A DNA stretch of 64,000 nucleotides from Odontesthes bonariensis (Eukaryota > Chordata > Actinopteri > Atheriniformes > Atherinopsidae): assembly GCF_027942865.1 (NCBI RefSeq), contig NC_134529.1:22980467-23044466 (forward strand). Direction: 5' to 3'. The notes beneath the pieces are model-generated. The model searched no databases. It had not been told where the DNA came from and worked only from the letters and a program-made list of their open reading frames with translations. This document shows, in pieces, positions 48,292 to 58,699 of this stretch; positions within the stretch are counted from its first letter, which is position 1; every line of letters begins with the position of its first letter. The position numbers and the translations under genes are program-made.

Positions 48292-51200
48292 TGCTATGTG
48301 GAGGTTGGAAGGAAGGAAGGAGATGAAGGTTGGGGGGGGGGGGGGGGGGCTGGAATTAGTGGCGTGGGGGGTGACACATGGGGGGGTTATTAGAAGAGGG
48401 GCCAGAGTTGTGTTTATGGATCATCTCCAGAAAATGTCGGTTGCCATGCTCCACCGCTCCCTTTGTTACTTTCTGAAGCAGGTTTGAGTAAGTTTCATTG
48501 TCCAATGCAGCTTTGTCATAAATACGGTTTAAATTCTTCCTCTCTGTGTCCTACGTGCAGCCGTTCCATCCCATGGTGAACCTGCAGTGCTCCCCGGAGC
48601 TCAGGATGTTCCTGTGCGCGCTCTACGCCCCGGTGTGCACCGAGTACGGCCGGATGACTCTGCCCTGCCGCCGCCTCTGTCTGCAGGCAAAAAGCGATTG
48701 CTACAAACTGATGGACATGTTTGGTGTCAGCTGGCCAGAGGAGATGGACTGCAACAGGTTGGCATAACAGCTTTTTTTTTTTGTTGAACGTATTTCAGCG
48801 GCAGCAAACTTCTGTGGGGGAGGTGAGGCAGCAGCAGACACAAACCTGTTAAAGAAGAAGATCTGTGATATAAGTCAAGTTATCAGCGATAACATCAGAA
48901 TGTAGCTGCCGACTGATCTGCACGTTTACGCTTTTTTCTTAAACATCTTTTGGAATTTTGAGTCTGGAAGCTGCTGAATGATTCTTCATGTTGTCTGTCT
49001 GTTCATTCCACAAAGACAAACATGTTGGATTTAGCTCAAGAGAGAAAGAAAATAGGCTGTAAATACTAACCAGAGCAGATTATTTGTCTCATAGAAGTAT
49101 TTGCTTGTTGTAGTACTTCTGCTTTGTACTGTACTCGTATGACTTGTAACCTGGAAGGTTTTTTTTTGTTTGTTTTTTTGAAAAAGCCTGTGAGTGCCTC
49201 TGAATGTGTCTGTTGTAAAAGGCTTAGCAGCTGGGTGACCCTGAGCTCATGGTCTCTCCTCTGTCCCCAGGTTCCCAGACTGTGATGAGTCCTACCCCCG
49301 TCCCGCGGACCTCCTGTCCAGCTCAGACGCAACCGAGTCGCCCATTTCTGTCCAGAGGGACTACGGCTTCTGGTGTCCTCGTGAACTCAAAATCGACCCA
49401 GAGCTTGGCTACTCCTTCATGGGGGTTCGGGACTGTTCTCCCCCGTGTCCCAACATGTATTTCACCCGCGAGGAGCTGGCATTCGCCCGATACTTTATCG
49501 GGGTGGTCTCCATTGTCTGCCTGTCTGCCACCCTCTTCACCTTTTTGACTTTCCTCATCGATGTCTCACGATTTCGTTACCCAGAGCGCCCGATAATCTT
49601 TTACGCCGTGTGCTACATGATGGTGTCCTTGGTGTTCTTTCTCGGGTTCCTGCTGGAGGACAAAGTTTCCTGTAACGCATCGAGTCCTGGAAGGTTTAGG
49701 GCTTCAACGGTGACTCAAGGCTCCCATAATAAGGTCTGTTTCTCACATTGTTCTCAACTGTTTTTTTTTTCTTTTTTTCTGCCTGCTTATTGATGATAAC
49801 CTTGTTTTTATGTTTTTTTTTTTTTCCTGTCTCAGGCCTGCACTCTTCTCTTCATGGTGCTGTACTTCTTCACCATGGCTGGCAGTGTGTGGTGGGTCAT
49901 TCTGACCATTACCTGGTTCTTGGCTGCCGTTCCCAAGTGGGGCAGTGAGGCCATAGAGAAGAAGGCCCTCCTCTTCCACGCCTGTGCCTGGGGCATCCCT
50001 GGCGTCCTCACTGTCGCTCTGCTCGCCATGAACAAGATCGAGGGAGACGGAGTCAGTGGCGTTTGCTTTGTGGGGCTTTACAACTTGACAGCACTGCGGT
50101 GGTTCCTGCTGGCCCCACTGGGACTGGATGTTGTGGTGAGGAAAGACTTTAAAACCTCTCTCTCCTTAGCTTATTAAATCAAATCAAAATTAAATCAAAT
50201 GTATTTGTATAGCACATTTCATGTACAAAACAATTCAAAGTGCTTTACATAAAATAAAAGCATTGCAGCGGGGAGAGGAAGAAGCATTAAAAATACATAA
50301 ATAAATATAAAGAGAAACAAATGAAATAATTTAAATGAATTTAAAAACAAGCAACAGTCCAATAAATCAAAAGATAGCGTGCAGATTTCATGCATAGACG
50401 AATAAGAAAATAAATGTTTTTAACCTGGATTTAAAAATGTCTACATTTGGTGAAAGTTTAATCTCCACTGGCAGTTTGTTCCACTTGTTTGCAGCACAAC
50501 AGCTAAATGCTGCTTCTCCATGTTTAGTCTGGACTCTGGACTGGACCAGCTGACCTGAGTCCTTGGATCTAAGAGCTCTGCTGGGTTTATATTCTCTGAA
50601 CATATCACAGATGTACTTTGGGCCTAAACCGTTCTGGGATTTGTAAACCATCAGCAGGCTTTTAAAATCTATTCTGTGACTGACTGGAAGCCAGTGTAAA
50701 GATTTTAAAACTGGTGTGATGTGTTCAGATCTCTTAGTCCGGGTTAAAACTCCAGCAGCAGCGTTCTGGATGAGCTGCAGATGTTTAATGTTCTTTTTGG
50801 GAAGTCCAGTTAAAATCTCCCAAATTAGCTGTATGATTCCATTTATTTCTCTACATAGATACTGGGATTCACAACTTCAGTTTCCTCTTTTGAATTCATA
50901 TATATTTATCAAAATAAAGTCTATTTTTCCTCATTTTCCTGAATAAAATGACACATGAGTTGTCCCTAAGGGATGCAGAAACTGGCCTGACGTCTAACTC
51001 CGCCCCCTTCTCGTGTCATCCCAGGTGGGCGTCGTGCTCTTGCTGGCCGGGATTGCCGCGCTCAACCGCGTCCGCATGGAGATCCCGCTGGAGAAGGAGA
51101 ACCAGGAGAAGCTGGTGAAGTTCATGATTCGTATTGGTGTGTTCTCCGTCCTCTACCTGGTTCCTCTGCTAATCGTCTTAGCGTGCTACCTGTATGAGAG

Positions 51201-51916
51201 CAGCTACCGAGCCATCTGGGAGACCACCTGGGTCCAGGAGAAGTGCAGAGACTACCACATCCCCTGCGCCTATCAGGTAACCATGAACATGTCAGCTATG
51301 GATCCTGTCCTCTCACTCCATGCTGTTTTTTTCAGGCTAAACAAACAAACACGTGGAAACTGGATAATGTAATATATATAATGTCAGTGTTTGTGTATCC
51401 AAAGATGGTCTCTTATAAAGCAGAAAAGCATATGATCACTTGTTTTTACTGAAAGTAACTGGGATATGATGCGTTGTGGCAGCTCGCACAGATGCTCCTT
51501 CACGGCAAATGTCCGTCTGAAAAGAAGCTCGAACACAGAGCAGGAGGTAACAGCTGGGTGAGAGCTGCTCTGTGCCAGATGTGTTTGAATACAGAAACAT
51601 CAGAGGGCAGGATACTCAGAGGCTGTGTGTCCTGAATATAACAGGAGTGTGTGTGTGTGATTAAACCTGAGCTGCTGCAGCCCCCGGCATCGGTGCTCAC
51701 TCTGCAGCTCATATGATGAAGTTGTTAATAATTTAAACGGCACTCTGTGTTTCTCTTTTGTTCGAAGTTCATTTCAGCCAAGTATCACCTAACATGTGCT
51801 CCCCGAACGTCCGCCTTTGTTCTGGAAACTGGAAATGGCCGATTTGCAGCGGAAATGCTGGAAACTTTTCATCCCAGTCCCACCGTGCTTCATGAAAGCA
51901 CACACGCATGCATTCT

Positions 51917-51958
<42 letters not shown>

Positions 51959-54717
51959 CCATGTTGAGCATCAGTAGATAGGCAGGACTCAAAGTGCCTG
52001 ACTATATTTATCTTAAAAGCCTTCCCTGAGGCTCAGAGCTGCCCCTGCTGAGCAGCTCCTGACTGATGCTCAGCTCTTCTCGCACACACACCGAGCGACT
52101 CCATCCAAACACGGTGGATGGAAGAACGAGCTGCAATTTCAGTCCTCCAACTCCTTTTTAAACTTTTTGGCCTCTGATGCTGGAGCTGCTGTGTTTCTGT
52201 GGTCACTGACATTCAGTCTGTAATGAGGATATTTGCTGTAGTCCTCCACTCAGTCTTTTATCTGCTCTGTAATGAGTGTATCTGTGGCTCACTGAGCCTT
52301 GAGCTTCTCTGCCTCGCCCACTCATAATGAGGCCATCATGACTACATCTGTGTGACTGCGCAAATGTGTGTGTGTGTGTGTGTGACAGAAACAGGAGAAA
52401 AGATGTTGGAGGTGTGGTCCTGCTGTTGTTTTCTAAACTGCAGCTGGAAACAAACAACCTCATTCCTGACTGAACATCACTGCGAGTGTATGCTTACAGT
52501 CGTGTTTTATTTAAGAGGGACAAAAGGAAGGAAAAAAAATCTCCCATCTCTGTTAGGAATGAGTGCGAGTTGTCAGCTGTGGGTTCAGGAGTGTGTGTTT
52601 GCTGCCTGCAGCAGGCACGCTATGTTGTCAGTGGAGAAGTGGAGCAGACAGACTCGCACATGCACGCTGAGCATGAATCAGTGCACTCTGTCAGCAGCAC
52701 GAACATCACGAACAACATAATTAGCGCACTCGTGCTGTTGTTTGCATACAGGACTCGGACTAAATTACATTCGTGTCTGATGTCGTACAACTTCTTTTCT
52801 GTTACACTACGGTTGCTAATTTACTGTGAACTTCAGGCTATATGTACATATATGTATGTATGTATGTATGTGAAATCAAGGCTTGAAAATATACTTTTGG
52901 GGAAAAGGTTTTCTCACACACACACACACACACACTCCAACTGCTCGGCCATCAAACCCCAACCAGTAACCGCGTCTGCTTGCTCCTGTTTGTCCCTCCC
53001 AGGTGGAGCGCACCAGTCGGCCTGACTTGGTCCTCTTCCTCATCAAGTACCTGATGATGCTGATCGTGGGAATCCCGTCTGTGTTCTGGGTGGGCAGCAA
53101 GAAGACCTGCTTCGAGTGGGCCAGTTTCTTCCACGGCAAAAGACGCAAAGAGTACGTAGTTTGCAGGCTCACAGCAGACAGGAGCGCGTGATAATAGGAG
53201 GACGCGTGACGTGCTGTCGTAAAGCCCATTCTTTCCATCGGATCAAAGTGATGATTTGATCATATGATAACACACAATTAAAGCAAAAAATTAAATTTTT
53301 AAAGCAACTAACCTGTAAATACTCCTCGTAACCTACTGATCAGTCGTTTCCCGACAGAAATGGCTGTTTGTCATTGAGTTTAGTGCGGCTTTTAACACAA
53401 AAAAATCTGTGACGTATTTCTACAGATTAATGTCGAGTCATTTCACATTAGCTGGCAGTTTAAATGCTTCTGTTCATGTAAACACCCCGGACTCTTTCAT
53501 TTGTTGTCATGCCAACAAATATGTAATTGAATTTATGGGCATCGGTTGTGTGGGTGGTCCCCAAATACCCCCTAAATCCATCCAAGGTGTGCAATTATTA
53601 TTATTTTTTTTATCCCTTAGACACACAGGTACGCCCAAAGTTTTTCTAGGCAGCGCTTCCAAAATTAGAGCAAGAAGAAGAAGCCTGTCTCTTTGTGATG
53701 ACATCACTGTCACATGGTACGACTTTAAAGGTTGTTCCTGATTGGAAGAAGTGCCACAGGTTCCCATCCTGCGAATGGTCCCGTTGAACACTTTGGTTAG
53801 GAGGAGATTGTGTTTTTGTGGACCTTTTTTTTTTTTTTGACATTTATTAAAGAACCCAACCCGCTCTGTCCTGGAGTGTGACGGTTCATCTGGTGTGAAG
53901 AACGTCTCTGTGTGAGGCTTGTTGGTGAACACAGGCCCTCTCTGCACTCACTCCCCTCTCCTCCAAACTCAGAGCATTAACCCCCTCTCCCACTGCCTGC
54001 TCCACCCACTCCTCCATCCTCTCCTTCCACACCCGCCTCCCTGGCACCTTCCCTCTCTCCCTCCCCACCCTCCTCCATCTCTCCCTGCCTTCACTCCCCT
54101 TCCCCTCCTCCTCTTCCTCACCTTGCTGCAGTGGGATGGTCAACGAGAGTCGGCAGGTGCTCCAGGAGCCCGACTTCGCCCAGCTGCTGTTCAGAGACCC
54201 CAACACGCCCATCGTGAGGAAGTCCAGGGGCACCTCCACCCAGGGGACTTCCACCCACGCCTCCTCTACCCACCTGGCCATGCTGGATGAGCCGCCCAGC
54301 GCCAGCACCAGCCGGGCCAGCTCGGTACGCAGCGCGCGCTCCAAGATGAGCAGTTACCACGGCAGCCTGCACCGCTCCCGAGACGGCAGGTGGGTTTCCA
54401 CTTACAGCTTTTTAATGATCAACAGAAACTCCGTCCTGAAGCTCACTTCTGTTCATCGCCACAGATACACAGCCTCCAGTTTCCGGGCGGCGGATGACCG
54501 GCTGCCCTTCGGAAGCATGCCGCGCCTCAACGACCAGTCCAGACCCTGCAGCACCAACAGGCTGGACAGCCTGTCGAGGCACGACTCCACCCTGCGGCTG
54601 GAGAGCCACTCTCGGCAGAGTAGCATCAGGGACCTGAACGCAGCCACCCAAGCAGCTCTCTGTGTCCCCGGAAACGGGATTCACAGGGTGCTGGAGGAGG
54701 ACGGACTCACAGCCTGA
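37676..54717 (+). CDS. fzd3: Frizzled-3, seven-pass Wnt/planar-polarity receptor
   Basis: Coding exons: 37676-37876, 48561-48757, 49271-49733, 49836-50135, 51025-51276, 53003-53151, 54132-54389, 54465-54717. All introns are GT-AG; 690 aa against about 666 in human. The ATG at 37676 has G at -3 and G at +4 and opens a signal peptide ([17 protein letters not shown]). The cysteine-rich Wnt-binding domain follows from '[12 protein letters not shown]' to 'DCNRFPDCDE'. Then come seven hydrophobic segments, beginning '[18 protein letters not shown]', with '[20 protein letters not shown]' in the middle. The Dishevelled-binding KTxxxW motif is KTCFEW at 505-510. The cytoplasmic tail is Ser-rich and shares '[15 protein letters not shown]' and '[15 protein letters not shown]' with FZD3. 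FZD3 acts in axon guidance and PCP. Paralogue a or b cannot be decided here. Confidence 0.96.
43522..44430. mobile_element. DNA-transposon-like element with an inserted SINE
   Basis: The outer ends are inverse: CAGTCAGTGGGGTTACATGG at the left and, read inverted, CAGTCAGTGGG...TACATG at the right, with further AATCGGATTA-like words inside. The interior at 44010-44330 is a separate SINE-like insert. No transposase was seen and target duplication is unclear. Superfamily is unresolved (PIF-Harbinger-like by general appearance only). Confidence 0.5.
44012..44325 (-). mobile_element. tRNA-derived SINE (V-SINE-like central domain)
   Basis: Read on the minus strand it begins 'cgtggctcatccaataaccg', continues 'ggaaggttggcgggacgatt' (box-B-like), then 'gcccttgagcaaggcacccc' and 'gctccccgggcgctgtg', and ends 'tgtacatgacaataaag'. 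This order and wording match a SINE very common in teleosts, whose central part I associate with V-SINEs. Boundaries are approximate. Confidence 0.65.
47839..47886. repeat. (GT)n microsatellite
   Basis: About 23 GT units, interrupted once near the end (gtgcgc). Confidence 0.9.
48247..48290. repeat. (GT)n microsatellite near fzd3 exon 3
   Basis: About 21 GT units, followed at 48332-48349 by an 18-base G run, both within about 320 bp upstream of the exon-3 acceptor. Confidence 0.9.
50178..50830 (-). mobile_element. L2/Rex-type LINE fragment in fzd3 intron
   Basis: Minus-strand translation gives the RT C-terminal end: '[20 protein letters not shown]', '[20 protein letters not shown]', 'LRSKD', then '[20 protein letters not shown]' and '[10 protein letters not shown]'. 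The 3' tail reads 'gtaaagcactttgaattg' then 'tgtgctatacaaata' and a TTTGATTTAA-like simple tail at the low-coordinate edge. It is 5'-truncated, as usual for LINE insertions, with one long open stretch (50651-50388), so it is younger than the relic at 2.4-3.4 kb. Confidence 0.85.
51921..51955. repeat. (CA)n microsatellite
   Basis: About 17 CA units in the fzd3 intron between the 51025-51276 and 53003-53151 exons. Confidence 0.9.
54390..54464 (+). other. fzd3: 75-nt in-frame, stop-free intron of fzd3
   Basis: Donor ggcag|gtgggt and acceptor cgccacag bound a 75-nt intron, near the short limit for vertebrates. Its length is a multiple of three and the frame crosses it without a stop, so retention would insert 25 residues (beginning [13 protein letters not shown]) between RSRDGR and YTASSF. 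Removal restores the family-typical 'HRSRDGRYT' junction, so splicing is the expected form. Confidence 0.85.
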
Positions 54718-55600
54718 ACTGAACTGGTGTAACAGAGCAGGAAGGTTGACGAATCTTTCTCTCTTTAGAAAGGATCCAGAGTGAGCCGAAGGGTTGCTGA
54801 CCTCTGAAGGATCCACTCCAGGTTTAATTCGGGGGCTCAAAACTACACTTTATGATGGAGCAGCCAGACCGAGGGCACTAAATTTGGATCTATGCCTTAA
54901 GATGTTCTCTACTACCTGATGGAGTAGCTGATCCCAAAAACTGAACTTATTAACTGAATAAATTGTTGCCCAGTTTACAAAAGTAAGATGGATTATGTGG
55001 TTGTGATGGTGTTGTGGAACGTTAGAATAGAAAGATGAAGACGAGGATGTGCTGCTGGACCTACTTTTCTATACCTGTCGAGAGCAAACTGTGACCAACA
55101 CTGAACTCAACGTCTTTCTTCCTGCTGCGAGTTACGGACTCTGAACTGGGTTTGAAAAGCATTAGGAACCTTGTCCTCTAGTTTGTTCTTTTTTTTTTTT
55201 CAGCACTTGGAAGGATAGAAGCAGGATACTCTGGCTTCTATTTTTCACCTGTTCAGCTCTGACGTCCACTTTTTTATTTCATGTTTCAAATTTGAATCCT
55301 CTAGAAAACCGTACACTGAACTTTACATGAGCCTCGTTTCATTGTCAAAGTGCTTAAGTGCTGTTAAAAGGGCAAAACCGTAAAGAGATCAGATATTGCT
55401 TTGCAGTCTGTTGGACCCGATGAAGTGAAATCAGTCCCATCTTCCTCAGAATCCCGAGTAGTTTGTCCCATTTGCAAACGTGTCCTTACTTCTAGCTGCA
55501 GTAAATGTTAGGTTCAACATTTCCTCTAGTGGCAAAACCTGTTCGTAACTGTAAAAACTGAGATTCATTTGTTCATTTGTAATAAAGTTGTTTTTTCTTT
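54718..55600 (+). other. fzd3: fzd3 3' UTR
   Basis: Runs from the TGA at 54715-54717 to the AATAAA at 55581-55586, about 0.87 kb. No other gene is seen. A T-run lies at 55189-55200. Confidence 0.7.
55581..55586 (+). terminator. fzd3: Poly(A) signal of fzd3
   Basis: AATAAA followed by gttgttttttctttttt, a strong GT/T-rich downstream element. Confidence 0.8.
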
Positions 55601-55659
55601 TTTTAAAAAGAGTATTTTCTGGAACCGTGAAATGACCACACAGGGACACGCTGGGTGTG

Positions 55660-58600
55660 TATTTGTAACAGCCCTCCGCTTTATTGAAATACATCGGAGT
55701 CAGGTTAATATAATGAGTTCTCCACATAAGTGTGGCAGCCAGTTCCATACATTATTTTTTGTTTTGACCTTACACCTTAAATATTTTTTGTGCAAAAAAG
55801 AATCTACATCACCTGTAGTGGGTTATCCTCAGTAAAACGCCCAAAACCGTCCAAAAAAAAAAAAAAAAAAAAAAAAGCAAATAAAACAAACTGAAAAACA
55901 AGATGATTACATCTATAACATGCAAAAACTGTACAAATTATTACAAAGCAATCCTAGAAAAAAAAAGTATGATATGAAAGAGCAAAATAATATAGAAGGT
56001 ACTGTAGATAAGACCTCACTGAAATGTAAAGGCGTTTCAATTATTTTTTCTTTTTTTTTTATACTTTTTCTTGCACTTAAATGTGACACCTCAGCCATCA
56101 GACCACCCGTCACCCCTGAAACATGTCGCCCAGGTCACATCTACACAGCCAGATTCCCTCACTCGCGCCTGCCGTCCATCTGTCCAACAGTCACACACGC
56201 TCACTCGTCTAAATGAAAAAGAATTCATTGGTTCGGACATTTCCTGAGTTTCCCTTCCTCTCTCTCTCCGTAAACGGGGACCGTTTTATCTGTACAACAT
56301 TGGCCAATATTAAAACACCTCGCTAAGACGGTTTCCTCTTCCCACGGCTGATATACTCTACAGACTCCAGCAGGAACTAAGGAGAGTTGCTAGCTTTAAA
56401 AGTTTTCTAACGATGTGGGTGATTAAGAATAAAACCTGGAGCTCCAAAACTCTCTTCATAAAAATAATAATAAAAAAAAATAATATATATATATATAAAT
56501 ATATATGGAATGGGTTGTTGAGAGCAATTTGAGGCGTTTGAACAGGGGAAGCGGCAGGAATGACCACAGAAGTACATTAACTTTAGTTTCCCTTTCTGAC
56601 AAACAAAACAAGTGGAATAAAATGGAGCATTCAGACCCAGGACGCTGAACCGAGAGCTGATCTTAACAAGCTTTAACGAGGACTCGAAATGCATTACACT
56701 CAACAGAATGTGCATTCTTGTCAACACACAACATCGTGTGTATATATATATAGCCACACAGTTGCATTGTTCCATCAGCTTTCTCACATTCTGCTCCGTG
56801 AGTGGTTGGAAGTCAGATGACATGAAGAGAGACAGCAGGTTTTATACTGTGAATGTCCTGTTCTGCAGCCCGAGGTCGTCTCACTCTAAAACGCTCTCTT
56901 CGGAGACCTTTCCTTTCGGAGAATTAGACAAAATCCACCTGGAGACGAGGTTTAGAGCTCATGCTTTGTTCATTTTACAGATCACAACAGGTAGAAATCA
57001 GGTCATTTAATAAATCAGAAACCGAAGTGCTGGCTTTCTTACAGCTTTGAAGTGTTTACATTCTCGTTGTAGTGTTTTTCTCTTTTAAATCAAGAGCTCT
57101 TACAAATGTAGTTTTTTTTTAATGAACACATCGTCAAAAACATTCTGAAGAATAAGCAAAGGCTGTGACTCAGACGATTCGTGTCACGCAGTCTCCCTTT
57201 CGTCTGTTTTTGGTTAAATTGAACTCAGAACAACTGAAACACGCACACACAAACACACCAACAGCCGATTAAATGATCGGAGCCGCTTCGCCGCTGACAG
57301 TCGGAGGAGGAGCAGGACAAGGCATCAGCTATGTAAAAACACCACCTCAGTGTGTGTGTGGATGCACGTGTGAGAGCGGGCTTATGATAAATGCACGCGT
57401 TCACTGTACAGTACGGGCAGTAGTGTCGGTCCATACGTGGGCTTCTTCACTCAAAAGCAAACTGGATGGGGGCGAAAGAAAATAAACAAACCACACAACA
57501 CGTGTCATACATGTAATATAAAACAAACAAATGTAAAATGGACTGGTATAAAAAGAACTCTGGAAAGTGGTTTAAAATGGCTTTCATGTGCGAGTGCAAC
57601 CCCGAATCACTTAAAACAAAAGCAGGAAAACTAAAGGAAGAGGCTTTTTCTTTCTCCCCTGCGTAGGTCTCTATAGTATTTTCCTTATCATATATTACTC
57701 TCTACTTTGAACCTATGTACATTGCCGTGATGGGAGTCTGTGAGTTGGTCGGTTTGGTTGGACAGCAAAGTGGAACATCTACGCTACAACCTGCCGGGTG
57801 ATGTCACTTGCACTGAACCAATGAGGAAGAGAGTAGCACAGTCGGAGCTGTAGTGATGTCATAAGTGTAGCTTTTTGCTGACGGTCAAAATGAAAAAAAA
57901 TATTGTAAAGTCACTGCACTTATCAGGAGCAAAGTAAAAATAATAATAATAAAAAAAAATCATTCTGTTCCTTTCTCATTCTGTCCCCCCTCAAACCTTC
58001 ATTTTTTCATGGTTTTAAATTTTTTCAGCACCCAAAGAGAAAGCGATTTAGGGAAGTAGGGAGGGGTTTAAACTCCACCTTTCTGCTTCAGGGCTCCCTT
58101 TCCTCGTCTAAGATTGATAAATAAATTAAAATCGTCCCCTGAAACCCAACTGGTTCTATGTACAAGTACAAATCATTTTCTCGCAGTAATGATCCTCTTC
58201 CTTTTGGGTTGCATCGTGAGGTTTCGAGTCTCTGAATGAATCTCTGGTGGGGGGGTCGAGTAGTGTCAGCGCAGCTCGATGCTTCGGTCGACAGCAAAAA
58301 GAGCTGAGACACACCCCTTCTGGATAAACACATGCACACGAGCTGGCAAGTGCGCGCAGCTTCTCTCAAACACACACACACACACACACATTTACACCCA
58401 CATAAACCACCACTAGTTTACAACCTCTCCCTCAGAATTTCCCTCAAAGAGACCACAGACTCGTTGCGTTTGTGCCTCGTCACGGAAGAACGCCGAGACA
58501 CAAACCGGGGCTGTAGAGTGGACTAAATGTTCGTCAGGAAGGAGCGGCGGCGGCGGGGCAGGAGGTGCAGTTCTCTGGGCAGTGAGGGCAAGGTGGGGGG

Positions 58601-58699
58601 TGGGGGGGTGGGAAGCTGCAGGGGGAGAAAGAGAGAGTTTGGAGTCCTGTGCTGTCAGTCAGTGGGGCTGGATGGGTTAGAGGCCGGCGGGGAGGGGGC
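55660..58699 (-). other. cdc42bpa: Long 3' UTR of cdc42bpa
   Basis: About 3 kb between the cdc42bpa stop codon at 58702-58700 and the distal signal at 55680-55685. No plus- or minus-strand exon is seen. It includes poly-A/poly-T tracts (55854-55876, 57110-57120) and a short (TA)n near 56480-56505. A nearer cleavage site may also be used. Confidence 0.5.
55680..55685 (-). terminator. cdc42bpa: Poly(A) signal of cdc42bpa
   Basis: tttatt on plus is AATAAA on minus, followed on the minus strand by gcggagggctgttac and then gtgt-rich sequence. It is the last clear hexamer before fzd3. Confidence 0.6.

Larger units (their letters stand above)
37877..48560. other. 10.7-kb fzd3 intron with repeats
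   Basis: No coding exon recognised. It contains the composite element at 43522-44430, simple repeats at 42236-42252, 47839-47886 and 48247-48290, and homopurine/homopyrimidine blocks at 42540-42600 and 42830-42845. An unidentified GC-richer block at 44580-44900 ends in a G-run at 44873-44887. Confidence 0.45.

Noticed and set aside
54003..54372. Minus-strand frames opposite the fzd3 tail exon, up to 152 aa
   Set aside because: Shadow of the GC-rich fzd3 coding exon and the adjacent C-rich intron.
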